This document shows positions 1 through 11,141 of a stretch of DNA of 36,673 nucleotides, piece by piece (the first letter of the stretch is position 1; every line of letters starts with the position of its first letter). Both the position numbers and the translations under genes were made by a program. Source of the stretch: Perkinsus olseni (Eukaryota; Perkinsozoa; Perkinsida; Perkinsidae). The notes below the pieces were generated by a model. The model saw only the letters and a list, made by a program, of their open reading frames with translations, was not told the origin of the DNA and did no database searches. Location of the stretch: NCBI GenBank assembly GCA_013115135.1, contig JABANP010000517.1, forward strand, positions 1-36,673, read 5' to 3'.

Positions 1-500
1 GGTTTGTATCGCGTCACTGATTCGTTCATCGTGTCGTACTCGAGTTGCATAGCACGTGTGTTACGTACGGTGATGGTGTATGCGTACAACTTGTCATATC
101 GTTATTTATATATATAATTGGTCTTAGTTGCGTAATGAAGTGTCTCAACTGTTGTTTGGTACCACTGTTACCACGCGGGCAATGTGCGATACCGCAGTGG
201 CATTCTTTCAACGTTGAAGGTTCTTAAGTGTGTAAGTGCGCGGGACATTGTGTCTGCGTGCAGCTAGCTTGCTTTGCGCGTTGCGTGAGGTTTGAAGCTG
301 AGTGTTGCGGTGTATTGCTGCTTCCGTTGGATTGTTGCGGTAGCTAGGTTTACCTAAACTCTGGACCGCTACAGAGTTCCTGGTTCACTTACTGCACTGT
401 TGAGGTTCGCAACTGACGTCTAGTTACGGTGCACGCACGTTACGTTGGTTAGAAGGTAGCTTGTATATCCAGTAGTTCAGACCTTGAGTTGATAGTAGTC
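1..500. other. No gene seen
   Basis: Short open frames on both strands lack ATG starts or recognisable motifs. I see no gene, RNA or clear repeat here. Confidence 0.4.
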
Positions 501-803
501 ATGGTTCTAACGCGAAGTGGAGTACGTAGTGAGGCCGCTCACATGTCAGAGGGTGTTCGCCGTTCTCCGAGACTTATTCACAAGTGCACTGAGGATACGT
601 CGCGCGTCAGTACAAGGCAGGGTCCGTCGGTTCGATCAACTAATACTTGGGGTTGTAAGGCTCGCGGTATCAACGCAGTCGGCCGTGGCAAGGGTTCGGT
701 TGTGGTTACACCATCCACAAATACTATTCCTTCGGGTAATAGTGCCGTCCTTACTCGCCCACGCGCTCAGCGAGCTGGAAGGCCAACTTGTATAAGTCGA
801 TAG
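501..803 (+). CDS. Basic hypothetical ORF, unplaced
   Basis: This frame runs from ATG to TAG and gives about 100 residues. It is rich in Arg, Ser and Thr, with clusters such as RRSPR and GRGKGS. There are no membrane segments and no domain I recognise. It could be the N-terminal exon of a nucleic-acid-binding or retroelement protein, because the next recognisable coding sequence (minus strand, from 1428) is gag-like. It could equally be chance. No splice partner was found downstream. Confidence 0.2.
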   Translation: MVLTRSGVRSEAAHMSEGVRRSPRLIHKCTEDTSRVSTRQGPSVRSTNTWGCKARGINAVGRGKGSVVVTPSTNTIPSGNSAVLTRPRAQRAGRPTCISR

Positions 804-1427
804 CTCGTCGATCTGCTGGATGTTCGCAATCCTGTGCTGTTCTTGTATCGACCCTGAGTGTTGTGTCTGCAGTATCACGCTCGGGGTCATGTTGGGCATG
901 AAATAGTGAGGTTCCACGCTGATGGGTGGTGGTTCTGGCTCTCAGAAATGCGCGTCTCGTTCGTTCTTTGGCTTTCCTGCGAAGGCGCGCTTGCTCGCTC
1001 CGCACCCGTTTGGTCATTGAGAACAAAAAGGGAGATTATACTGACAATCATCAGAGGCTGCGCGCGTGCTCAGACTCGAATTCGTACAGCGATTTCAAAT
1101 TGTATTCATAGAGTTGTTTCGGGTTTGTGCGGCGCATGCTTGTTCGGTGATGCAATCCTGTCGTGCTGCGTCTATCTAGGCAGTACGGATTCGAGTGTGT
1201 GTATCTTCAGAAGAGCTTGCGTGCTACGGAATTGGTAGTACGGATCGCGAGAGCTCTTGGCATATATGGATACTTGAGCGTTTTACGAGTTCAGTTTAGA
1301 CTCCGGAACACAACGCCTGCGGTTCTGCGTGAAAGAATGAAAGTAACTCACACTAGTCTATCTTCTGTGTCAACTCAGAAACAGTATATATCGCTCATCA
1401 TGTTGCTCTCACGGGAAGGGACTTCCT
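804..1427. other. No gene seen; flank of gag-like ORF
   Basis: This stretch lies downstream of the gag-like ORF on the minus strand, where a pol region would be expected. I see no reverse transcriptase, RNase H, integrase or recombinase motif, so the element looks truncated. Confidence 0.4.
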
Positions 1428-2553
1428 TCAGTGAGACTCAGTCTTCGGCTTCTTGGGTGGAGGACCAGAGGACTGAGATTGGCCTCCGTGGCCCCTCTTG
1501 GACGAATTATTCTCTTTGCTGCCCCATAGGCCCCAGCCCCAGCTCTCATCCTCAGACCACGGACTGTAGGGGCTGCCTTTCCGTCCCTTACCAGGTCCTT
1601 TGCCAGACCCTTTGCCGAAGCCCTTACCGGAGCCTTTGCCCTTGGACGTTCGGGTGACCTCTCTGTATGCCTTCCTACCAGCAGCCTCCGACAACGCTCT
1701 GTCGAAGGAGTTTCGAAAGTGATCCTCTGTGAAGCATTCCCAGAGTGGTATACCGGACAGAACTTTCTTCGAGATAGATCTACGATACTTGGCTTCGGCC
1801 TCCAAGGCGTCCTTGCAAGATGTTTCGTCAGCAAGGTACCCAACTTCTAGTTGGTAGCGACTGAAAACTGCGCAGTTCCCAGCACAGTCAGGATCAATCA
1901 CCATGAGAGCGGTAGAGTATCTCGCAAACTGCATCATCCACCTGCCCATGCTGAATCGTGGCGGGGTGGTACCCTTTTCCGGGTCGTTGATCTCCTCCTC
2001 CAGAGTGACGACCACAGCACCGGTCACCGTCGGGCGAACCCGTTGTCTTGCCGTAGCCCCAGCATGGGACTCGTCAAAGTTGCTGAACTCCACGTACGCA
2101 GCCGGAGATTTTATCATATTAGTGAGAACCCTCACATCCGGCAGAAGGTCTGGGCTGATAAATCCCAGCCTCTCCCTGGCGGCTTGCACCATGCTCATCG
2201 CATCTCGATCTGGAGCTGAGCTCCTAGCTTGCTCATTTCCCTCCTTCTGAAGACGACGAGCCTCATCGCTCATTGTTGAACCGTAGAGCCTAGCCGCCTG
2301 AGCACGATCCGGGTTCAGACTCGGGACTCCCTCTTCCACGCCATCGACCCTTTGGCGTTTCAAGGTTGTCCTCGATAAAGGTAACCCAATCGCTTTCGCT
2401 CATCTTCGCGATGATCTCAAGCCTATCTAAGCTTTCCCTCACAAGCCAATCGACTAGGCACGGGCCTAAGTCGGCTGGCACTCCGAGAACATTGAGCATC
2501 TCCGCCGCCGGGGATAGTCCGGGAGCGAAGGCAAAGGCGTTGGCAGGCTGCAT
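1428..2553 (-). pseudogene. Gag-like retroelement ORF, frameshifted
   Basis: The ORF starts at the ATG ending at 2553, which has an in-frame TGA two codons upstream, and runs about 64 residues. A single-base frame change near 2350-2362 moves it into a second frame that stays open for about 310 residues to a TGA at 1428-1430. The first part looks like a small helical SAM-like domain (LNVLGVPADLG, then DWVTFIEDN). The middle is mixed alpha/beta without a known motif. The tail is a Lys/Gly repeat (GKGSGKGFGKGSGKG) followed by an acidic-aromatic stretch and a basic PPPKKPK end, typical of a nucleic-acid-binding region. I know this arrangement from ORF1/gag-like proteins of protist retroelements, but no zinc knuckle or pol is present. 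A cellular protein is an alternative. Confidence 0.45.
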
Positions 2554-3130
2554 AGTTCAAGCGAAAGCGAAGAACGGCTTATCCGGACCCGTTGAGTGAC
2601 CACCTAGCAATGCGCTCGATTCCGTAATGTACCACTACGTGGAACTCGTACCCAAGAGGTACGAGGACTAACTTAATATTGAAACTCAACGGATTGTCTC
2701 TCTCCACGACTCCCCGGTTGCAATCTCAGCGATACGCGCCCTCATCTCAACGGCCGACTTAACCAAACCGCGCTAAAGGTTGGAAAGATTCCAGCGGAAA
2801 CGCCTCAAGAAACAAGGTAATCGCTTACGCAAGATAAGACAGAGAAGGAACATGCTGAGAGTAGAATTTACTGTTGCACACTCAAGTATCATACTTGAAG
2901 TATGCAGGTCCACAAGGTCAAAACAGAATCGACGGGTAACATGATTGGCTAATGTTCGAAGCCTAGTCGACGAAGATTGATTCGCTCACTGCCCATTGCT
3001 GAGCCGCAACGAGCGGCTCTCTACGAAGATGTGACACTGGTAATGGTCTTCGCAGCACCGGTGGCGACCCACTGCGCTTCGTGGTACGTTACCAAGGTGT
3101 TTATAGCGTTCAAAACCATCTCTGGGCTGG
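2554..3130. other. No gene seen
   Basis: No open frame with recognisable content. A fragment resembling the 75-bp repeat core (CATTGCTGAGCCG) already appears near 2993. Confidence 0.4.
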
Positions 3131-3435
3131 GAGTAACTTCTCACCAGACATGGCCCTTGCCTCAAGTATAACGTGACCAAGCCTCGCAGCTCATTGCTGA
3201 GCCGTGAGTAGCTTCTCACCAGACATGGCCCTTGCCTCGAGTGTAACGTGACCAAGCCTCGCAGCTCATTGCTGAGCCGTGAATAGCTTATCACCAGATA
3301 TGGCCCTTGCCTCAAGTATAATGTGACCAAGCCTCGCAGCTCATTGCTGAGCCGTGAATAGCATATCACCAGATATGGCCCTTGCCTCAAGTATGATGAG
3401 ACCAAGCCTCGCAGCTCATTGCTGAGCCGTGAAGG
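3131..3435. repeat. 75-bp tandem repeat, about 4 copies
   Basis: The core GCCTCGCAGCTCATTGCTGA recurs at 3181, 3256, 3331 and 3406, an exact 75-bp period. A partial copy precedes 3181 and another follows 3406. Copies differ at a few positions (TTCTCACCAGACATGG versus TATCACCAGATATGG). Because 75 is a multiple of three, the minus strand stays open through the array and would encode a 25-residue repeat. No start codon or flanking domain supports translation. Confidence 0.85.
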
Positions 3436-3740
3436 GGATCACGATGACTGGCCCTTGCCACAAGCACAGAGTACTTAATGCACCACACATTTGACCAGGA
3501 GTTAAAAAAAAATCTGACAGCATGAGCGCCACTGTGCTGCGTTTTTAGCCACTCACTAAGTAACACCATGTCTCTGAACGCATGAACAGCGACGGCGTTT
3601 CTTCGCTGTGCGGTCTCATGATGTCACAAAGCTTGCGCACGCACACACTCTCGTCCTGCGTGTTTATACTATCGCTGCAATTCTCTCCGCTAACAAAAAA
3701 ACAATTCATAGAGGAAGCTTGCGCGCGTCAGTGTCTGACG
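3436..3740. other. No gene seen
   Basis: Contains a run of nine A residues near 3506 and a diverged echo of the 75-bp repeat (CTGGCCCTTGCCACAAG) near 3449. No gene is apparent. Confidence 0.4.
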
Positions 3741-3822
3741 CTAGAAACCGTCCGCATTCGAAGACGCCGTAGCAACTCCATCTCGGCGCATGATCTAATG
3801 CATATTTCGAATGATGGTGCAA

Positions 3823-3933
3823 TACTGGAACCGCGAGTCGAACTCGGGACCTACTGCGTGTGAGGCAGTCGTCATAACCAACTCGGGACCTCTCGCACCC
3901 AAAGCGAGAATCATACCACTAGACCACACAGCC
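3823..3933 (-). pseudogene. Chimeric tRNA-Pro/tRNA-Val
   Basis: Read on the minus strand, the sequence begins as tRNA-Pro(TGG) through its anticodon arm and variable region. At the shared bases GAGTT it switches into the D-loop of tRNA-Val and continues to the Val 3' end. The Val part carries anticodon CAC instead of the AAC of every other Val copy here. The fusion is explained by loss of one repeat segment between short matching bases. It cannot fold as a single cloverleaf. Confidence 0.75.
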
Positions 3934-4062
3934 ACACCGGCGTGTATGAAGCAGGGGCTTCGGTGCCCCAGGAGCAGTCGCTAGAAACCGCCCGCATTCG
4001 AAGACGCGGTAGCAACTCCAAAACGGCGCATGATCTAACGCATATTTCGAATGATGGTGCAA

Positions 4063-4136
4063 TACTGGAACCGCGAGTCGAACTCGGGACCTACTGCGTG
4101 TTAGGCAGTCGTCATAACCAACTAGACCATTCCAGC
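4063..4136 (-). tRNA. tRNA-Val(AAC)
   Basis: This 74-nt cloverleaf has acceptor GCTGGAA/TTCCAGT with discriminator A and anticodon loop CTAACAC (anticodon AAC). The anticodon stem ACTGC/GCAGT is perfect. The T-stem is CCGAG/CGCGG with one A-G mismatch, so function is less certain than for the copies with CTCGG. No CCA is encoded and no T-run follows closely. Confidence 0.7.
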
Positions 4137-4236
4137 AAGCTGAATAGACATCTCATTCCGTGGTCCCGGTGAGCTCCGTGATCTTAAATGCCCATCTACT
4201 ATATAGGTAGAGCTCAGCAGCAAGACAGCTAATCGC

Positions 4237-4308
4237 GGGCTGAGTCGAGAATCGGACTCGAGACCTCTCGCACCCGAAGCGAGAATCATAGCACTAGACC
4301 ACACAGCC
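4237..4308 (-). tRNA. tRNA-Pro(CGG)-like
   Basis: This 72-nt sequence has anticodon loop TTCGGGT (CGG) closed by CTCGC/GCGAG. The D-loop GG is changed to GC and the T-loop starts TCC instead of TTC. Both weaken the internal promoter boxes, so it may be a pseudogene. Confidence 0.55.
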
Positions 4309-4584
4309 ACAGCGTACTGAATGTAGCAGGGGCTTCGGTGTCCTAGAAGCAGTCGCTAGAAACCGTGCGCATTCGAAGACGCCGTAGCAACTCCAAAACG
4401 GCGCATGAAATTCCCAATAGAGGATGGAACAGATTGATGTAGCTGACTGGCCAAGGTAGCTAGGGCAGCCGGAAACATCTGTGTTCTGATGACCCTGTAC
4501 ACAATATTGAATCGAAGTTCGTTCTGATAGCTTTCGTAGTCTACGAATCGTAGGTAGCTATCACTGATAGCCTATCAGAGATGA

Positions 4585-4639
4585 TACTGGAGCCGAGAAT
4601 CGAACTCGGGACTTGTTTGACTTACTGGACCATTCCAGC
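4585..4639 (-). pseudogene. Truncated tRNA-Val
   Basis: The acceptor and T-arm ends of tRNA-Val are intact, but the anticodon arm has been lost. Only about 55 nt remain. Confidence 0.7.
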
Positions 4640-4744
4640 ACGCTGATAAGCTACTGTATTTCATTCAGTGGTCCCGGTAACCTCCGCGGTCTGAGAAGCC
4701 TGTCTACCATATAGGCCGTGCTCAGCAGGGAAATGACTTATCGT

Positions 4745-4830
4745 GGGCTGAGCCGAGAATCTAACTCGAGACTTCTCGCACCCCAGGCGAGGTCGATTCT
4801 CGGAGAATCATACAACTAGATCACACATTT
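4745..4830 (-). pseudogene. tRNA-Pro with insertion
   Basis: The tRNA-Pro pattern is recognisable (anticodon GGG in this copy), but about 13 extra bases sit in the anticodon/D-arm region and the 5' acceptor strand is eroded. Confidence 0.6.
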
Positions 4831-4960
4831 ACAGAAAAAATCATAGATGAGGTTTGGGTGCTTCGGTATCTGTCGCCAGCAAGTTTGTGCCAGAAACTGT
4901 GCCACCAGAAGACGCCATAGCAACTCCAACGCGGCTTATGATGTAATGCATTCGAATTCG

Positions 4961-6117
4961 AAATTCGAGGTTTAACCTCCGCGATCTAATGACCCTCTCT
5001 ACGATAAGGTATTGTCAGTACCGAAGCGGCTCGCTTCTGGTCACCCTTTGAGCCAGTCGACACCACAGATCCCTTTACCATTGATACAACACTAGTATGC
5101 AACTTATTGGAGGAAATATCATCCAACAGGAGAAGGAATAAAAAGAACAATACCTAACCCGGCAGTTTAAACGCCAAACTCGGGTAAGGCAGACTCCGGA
5201 CGCATTTTGTGTGCCGACTAAATTCACTTGAAGGCCTCGAGAATTCGGTTCGGACTTCATTGAATTCCTTTGGGATTTCACTAACTTGGTTTGGGTTCCA
5301 TTCGAATCAAACAAACTTTGATTGCCCTGGGGTTTCACTATTTCAGTCTGGCTTCTTCTCTATCGATTGAATAGAGGCCGGAAATTCCGGCCCGGAATAG
5401 TATTAACCTGCAACAGCTACGTAACGGTCTATTTTAAGGCCATTCCAGCAAGTTGACGTGCGTCGCTGACCTAGACGCTTGTAGAGATTAGGGACTTAGT
5501 GAATCGTTCCGGGGATGACCTATGAAGCTCTCTATCGCCGGAATTGTGCGCGCTAATAGTGTTCGGGTCTCAATGCCGGTGAGTATCGTCTTCCCCTATG
5601 AGACTTGGGTTGTCGAGCGCGTATCGAATAATCACTATGGAGGCCCAGTCTGGGTCACCCAGAGAGCGATGAGAAGTCTCGCGCACGCCGCATCCACTTT
5701 AATATCGAGCATTTGCTCAATGTCTTACGAAACTACCAAATGACCATCCTGGTGATCAGTTTTGCCCGTCAACCACAATAGTCACCAGATATTACTAGGC
5801 ATCACTTCGAAGAAGAGGAGTGACCAGTAGTTACTACATACTAGTCATTACTAGGCCGTTCTGTTCTGGATGCCCCAACAGAGCGTCTGAGGTAGAAACA
5901 AGAGCTCGAAGGATCCGAGCTGCGTATGTTTATTCTCACGGCGCTGCACAGCGAGTAAGCTGGGATAGGATGCTTAACCCGCGTCTTAGCACGCAACTCT
6001 AGCGTTATCAGCGGATGGCCATAACCCCGCACCCATCAAAATGGCCAGGCCCTCATCAATGCAACTCAATATTGCCGTTCGGACGAAGTTCACACGCACT
6101 CGTCCTCATGCGCATTC
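4961..6117. other. No gene seen; one short hairpin
   Basis: Open frames here are short and lack motifs. A hairpin with 8-bp arms (GGCCGGAA, one A, TTCCGGCC) lies at 5376-5392. The lower end may be 3' flank of the minus-strand gene ending at 6118. Confidence 0.35.
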
Positions 6118-9100
6118 TCAAACTTCCCGATGCAGCTGGGCATCAATGCTCCTTCGTCCACTGTTCCAAGCGAGAATATCATAAGCTCCGCGCAAAGCAC
6201 TGTAGCACTTTCTGGACGTGGATACTTGCTGCTCGGGAGCAAGCTGGTCGATTCTGAGACATATCTCCGTCACCGTTGACGCAATATCATCCAATCTTCT
6301 CGGTAAGGCACAGAGAACTTGAACTAGTCTTGTCAACAAAGGAATTCCGATACTGGTTTCCTCGTCGGCTCGAGCTTCCTGCATCTTCAGATCCTGGAGG
6401 TGCGGAGCGCTATGCCGATGCCAGAGTAACATAGCAGCATCCAGCACGAGCTGCTCATGAGAATCTATCAGAGCATCACCGCAGTCACCCTCCAAGAGCC
6501 GTGCCAACTGGATTGTAGCCGTCGGGAGCTGCTCAGGGTGTGCGTCCACAGTCTCCATGAGGCTCAGAAGACGAACACGCCGGTACTGAACTACCGCGCA
6601 ATCGAGATCAATTTGTGCACCGAGGTAGATTGGGTGGTGGAATGGTAAGTTGACGTGCTCGGCGGCGCTCATCCTCAAATCAACTCTAATTATGCTGTTC
6701 ATCTGAGACCTGAACAACATGTGACGCTTTCAAAGAAATTTATCGCACTATGCATCCCTCTCACCATGACTGGCCGGAAGAGTCTTCTAAAGCTTCGGCG
6801 GAAGGCAACGAACGAGTTGAGATGTCAGTGAGTATCCATATTGGGCTCGTGGTAAGCTCGAGATCGTCGAGAGCATGAAGGCTAGGTCCTCTATCCAGCG
6901 CACAAGACGGCTCATCATACGTGGAATAGATAAGGAAAGGTGCTAGCTCATTCTGAGAGTGGCAAAGAGGTATCAATGTCGATATATCAACGGCGGATAC
7001 GATCTTAAAGATTGAATCTTATGCCAAGACCATCGAGAAGAATGATTGGCCAGGAACCAGCGAATGAGTGGAACTTACTTCCTCAGCCGAGGCGAGGTCA
7101 ATCGGCAGAGGCAAGCAATGAAAGCGCAGAGCCGCCGAAGCAGCCCTATCCGACGAGGTATCTCGAAAACCATAGAACAGCACGCGCAGGAAACATGTCT
7201 ACCGCTCCGGACCAGTCTTGTTGCCTAGGATAGTTCTCTCCAGTTGTTTCTTGCTCCCGCCTACATGGCTCACATCCGATTACAGATTTCATAATATCAA
7301 ATGCAGCATAACATCCCCATAGACATCAAATTCTCATAGTCTATGATAGACTGTTTAACCGTGACGTTGTATATAATTGTGTAGACGGCTGCATAGGAGC
7401 ATAAATATCCATTGTGGGAAACGGCCTTACCGCCTGTGAGTTGGTGTATTTCCTTCTGCTCCGTGACAACGCCATTGCTATCCACTGGTGCCTCTCGACT
7501 GAATACAAGTCCCACGTTGCATATCCGACGTATTGAGCCTGCAAGGTATGATATTCATAACAGGCAGGCCATGCATATCCGACCCACGACCGGGCGGAAA
7601 GGCTTCCGTGCTGTTCGATTGGTCATAATAGAGACACTGCAACATGGTAACTCACCTTCGCCGGGCTCCGTATTATCGAGCTCCCAAAGGTTGAGGTACT
7701 GGCCGATTAAGTACACATGAACCGGCGTCTCGTTCGAGGACGAAGACTCTTTATCAGTGGGCAGGGGTTCGGGTTCCGCTAAGTCCTGAGGACTTCCACG
7801 ATGAATTTACCGGATTCGCTGCCCACTCTCCCACTTCACTACTTCTCCGGGAGCAGTTTTCTTGACTCCAAGAGAGCCAAGTTTCCACTTGCTGGAGAAC
7901 CTAAATGATGCACTGAGCAGCCAAGTCTGGGACAATGAGCGAGAGGCCACCACACACGATGCGCCATAGTCGGTATAGAGAGGCCCACTGTGAAGAGCAG
8001 ACCTGTTGAGGTCTCCAGTAAGGATAGTCCATCCTGCAGGAGGGACCGGCTTCTCTTCTCCTCGAGTCACTAGAGAGTCGACAGCGACTAGCGGTGGATT
8101 GATGAGGTGACGATACTGAGGTAGCGCCGTGGCACATCATCGCGTCATTGAAGTAACCGTTTCGTACTTTGAGCCTCTGGTTGAATACTTCCAACAATTC
8201 ATCGAACTTATCTTGGAGCTGCAGCCGGAAGGTCAACTCTAAGAGGCTGGCGTGAGCACCGATAGACAGCGCGGCGGCCGCAGCTTCCTGAGCGATGAAG
8301 CCTTTCGCCATTGCTACCAGCCAGGCACGGTGAGTATAATGAGATACAATGGTGAATAACGCAACTACCGCCTCGCTCCTTTTACTGCACCCTTCGGCAT
8401 TTGTGGGCTGCCCTTCATCCTCAGCGCTTGCGGAATCCTCAGTACTCATGACCTGCACAGATGACAAGCCCTCCAAGTGAGGCTCATGTAAAGAGTCACT
8501 CACGAGTATCTCACCTTGGAGCTTATCAATTCTTCGTATTCCTTGCAACCATCAGCTATCACGCCAAGAGGAACCGACGCATAATCTATAACCTTCGGGA
8601 GGAAGAATCTTTATGCTAGATAATGCTCGATATGGTAATGCTCAGATGAGTTTACCAACCTGTCTCAAAAACTCAACTCTTAGCCTTTGCAGTAAGTCTG
8701 CCTCTCGCTCCGCACCTTCACCATCAGTATTATCTAGTATCCAGAGAAAGCAGTTTCAACCTCTTCTATCAAGCAGATGTACCTTCCCGCCTCTCCGAGT
8801 CATTGGGTGTCAGTAGCGACCATGGAACTTTGAGCACTTCCAAAAGCAAGTCGATTGTGGAAATCTACTGCTAAAACAGTCTACTAACCCCAACGCTTGT
8901 GATTCTCACAGGGGCGGGGTTGTCGCCATCGCCAATGCCGCAATGTGCTTGTAAATCCGAGCAGCAGTCAGGGTTGATACTCCCGCTCGCAAGGCTGTTC
9001 GTCCAGAACTCATATCTTGCCAATCGATCAATCATTCATCGTAAATATCCGTTAAAATGGGTACTTCGCTCGGAGACCTTTCACAATGAGCAGCGCCTCA

Positions 9101-9962
9101 TTGATAAGTCGCTGGCGATCCTCAGGGACCGGCGGGGCCATATTCTCCAATTTCTGGAGTAGACCTGATAACCAACTGCCTGATCCGCGCCCCGCCAAGG
9201 ATGTTTACTGATGCTCTCAATCCCCTCGTTGGCCACTTTCAATGCATTCTGATAACATTCCTGAGCCCCGCCGTCCTGGGGGCTGGCCTCCACACAAGCG
9301 CACAGGAGGCTATAAAGTTGTACTAGCCAGAAGATGTATCTACAGTGAATGCCAAGGTTCTGAATGATGTTGGCCGTATCGGATAATATCCCTCATCACT
9401 TGGTATCCCTCAATGGTATACATGCTTCTACTGCCCGTATTGTGTATGCTAGATGTCTGACCGCGATACAGGGCGCAGCGCGTTCGTAGGAGAAGGTAGC
9501 GACGCGACACACGATGGCCGATGCTGCCAATACACCAAGATGAAGGCTATCTCGAAGGCTGGGAGACGGTACAGCACTGAGATGAGGTGGCATGCAATGA
9601 AGGGCCGCATCCATTGTCGCTCGGTCGAGCTGCGACGGAGGCTAGCTCGTACCGTTGGAAAACGAATCCGATGACGACGCAGGCTTCGCCCATCAGTCTG
9701 TCGCATTCGGAAGCCAGACTTTTCCTGGTAAGGAGGCCCGGTTCACGTATGAGTTGCTCCCACTCTAAGGTAATACGCTCAGTTTCGCGGTCCTGAATGA
9801 GCCACCGATCTCCGAACATCGAATAACTGGTATCACAATAATATCGGCAGCGCGTTGGAGTGCCTCCTCCGGGCTGCATTTTTCAGGGCACTCTTGCAAT
9901 ACCCTTCTTCGCCCCAAAGCCTCGAGCAGCACCTTTTCCTCATCTACGATTGCCGGTGACAT
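6118..9962 (-). CDS. Multi-exon helical-repeat protein, possibly ciliary
   Basis: Nine exons are supported by GT/AG borders, several with closing phases: 9837-9962, 9653-9792, about 9396-9576, 9209-9359, 8515-8592, 8168-8452, 7901-8115, 7656-7792 and 7431-7538. Further down come one ending at 7079, then 6765-6952 and 6118-6709. Three donors share the form GTACGA. The product would be roughly 900 residues, mostly amphipathic helices. Examples are GIHCRYIFWLVQLYSLLC, FGDRWLIQDRETER-type flanks and LVLDAAMLLWHR near the end. This texture resembles the large TPR-like central-pair proteins CFAP54/CFAP46, but I found no diagnostic motif, so the name is withheld. The joins near 9396-9359, 9209-9081 and 7431-7079 are unresolved. 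The first ATG at 9962 may be internal, because coding-like sequence continues upstream on the same strand. Confidence 0.55.
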
Positions 9963-10059
9963 GTAGATATTATTAGCCCGTTACGACAGAAGGCAGATGA
10001 GGTTGAAGCAGGGACCCCGCCCTTGCGTTGACATTGACACCAATATGAACCCGACACGA

Positions 10060-10860
10060 TGTTCACTTGACAGCTAGCATCACCCCATGCGAGTGTGAAT
10101 GTATGTTTGTAATGTCATAGGAAGGCCTTTGGTAAGTGATCTATCGGGGGCTTGAGGGAGGCCAGGAGCAGTCTCCATCCGTAGTAGCTGTTGTAGATTG
10201 GCCACACTTTCATCGACCGTGCGCACAGCACGGAGTATCTTGTGAAACATATTCCTCATTACACCAATGGTGCTCTCACATCAGGATTCCTAGCGGCTGC
10301 TTCGACCACCTCATCTCCCTGTTTCTTAACCGATTTATAGTATCCCAGGACCTATCACCAACATCAGACAGCGGAGAGAGGGAGGAGCTCACAGAGTTTG
10401 GGTAGCCCTGATCGGTGCTCGCAAGTTCGCGAGGAAGAGTGGCCCTCAGAGTTTCTAACCGGGGTAATCGGAAGGGCTGAGGGTCCCATCGGTCCTTTTC
10501 CACCGCGGTTGTCGCTTCCCACGACTAAAAAACCCGAGCTGTGAGTTTCGGCCCGCAGGCGAAGAACGTGATAAATATTGTTACCGGTGGTTCCTCGATA
10601 TCATGAGCAAACAACTTCCGCCTCCACACGGCTTTCAGGGTACCTCGTCGCTGGAAGTCTGCCTTCACAATGCATCGCCTGTCGTCAGCAGCCGCATTCT
10701 GATGAGAGTTAGAGGCCAATGGCCAGAGGTCGCCCCGGAATGGGCCTTCTCGCAAGACGGAATCGCAAAGCCCTCGGAAGAAGTGAGCGAACCGTACATA
10801 CCAGCGGCTGTGATATCAGCTCAGGACACGATCTTCGATGTGCTGGGACGGCAGGAATTC
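10060..10860 (-). CDS. Probable upstream exons, same strand
   Basis: Two minus-strand stretches read like protein. One, ending near 10590, contains FFRGLCDSVLREGPFRGD and QRRGTLKAVWRRKLFAHD and stops at a good donor (CCACCG then GTAACA). Another, near 10130-10270, contains STIGVMRNMFHKILRAVR and ESVANLQQLLRM. A third, at 10276-10500, is Pro/Ser-rich (SSSLSPLSDVGDRSW). They could be the 5' end of the helical-repeat gene or a separate gene. I could not settle the splices or a start codon. Confidence 0.35.
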
Positions 10861-11067
10861 TTTTCCCTTTCTTATGGCGGTGACGAGTACACCAACCTGC
10901 ATTGAAGCTGGCACTCCCTCAGTCATCTGGGCTACTCTATTAGGCACTCACGTTGTGTCTCTCTGACCCGATTGGACTCTTCCTCAGAGGCCTAAAGACA
11001 GAAGAGCTTCACCGCTGGTATACTCGGGCGGAGGAAGTGCACAGCCTGACCACACTAGTCACCGCTC

Positions 11068-11141
11068 GCTGGAATGGTCTAGTTGGTTATGACGACTGCC
11101 TAACACGCAGTAGGTCCCGAGTTCGACTCTCGGTTCCAGTA
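11068..11141 (+). tRNA. tRNA-Val(AAC)
   Basis: This is a complete 74-nt cloverleaf: acceptor GCTGGAA/TTCCAGT, discriminator A, D-arm GTCTAGTTGGTTATGAC, anticodon stem ACTGC/GCAGT with loop CTAACAC, and T-stem CCGAG/CTCGG with loop TTCGACT. No mismatch falls in the anticodon or T stems. It stands alone on the plus strand between minus-strand genes, unlike the arrayed copies. It decodes GTT (and GTC if A34 becomes inosine). No TTTT lies close downstream. Confidence 0.92.

Larger units (their letters stand above)
3741..4960. repeat. Degenerate tRNA-Val/tRNA-Pro unit array
   Basis: The same composite unit that forms the young array at 33.4-35.85 kb appears here in older, diverged form. The spacer beginning CGCTAGAAACCGT, with AAGACGC and GCAACTCCA inside, recurs near 3740, 3978 and 4353. 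It is followed by minus-strand tRNA-Val, an 80-nt hairpin element and minus-strand tRNA-Pro. Most copies carry deletions, insertions or stem mismatches. Both arrays share orientation although they are 29 kb apart. Confidence 0.75.

Noticed and set aside
10603..10905. Plus-strand 100-residue ORF with ATG
   Set aside because: The opposite strand over the same bases reads more protein-like, ends at a good splice donor, and agrees with the strand of the neighbouring exons.
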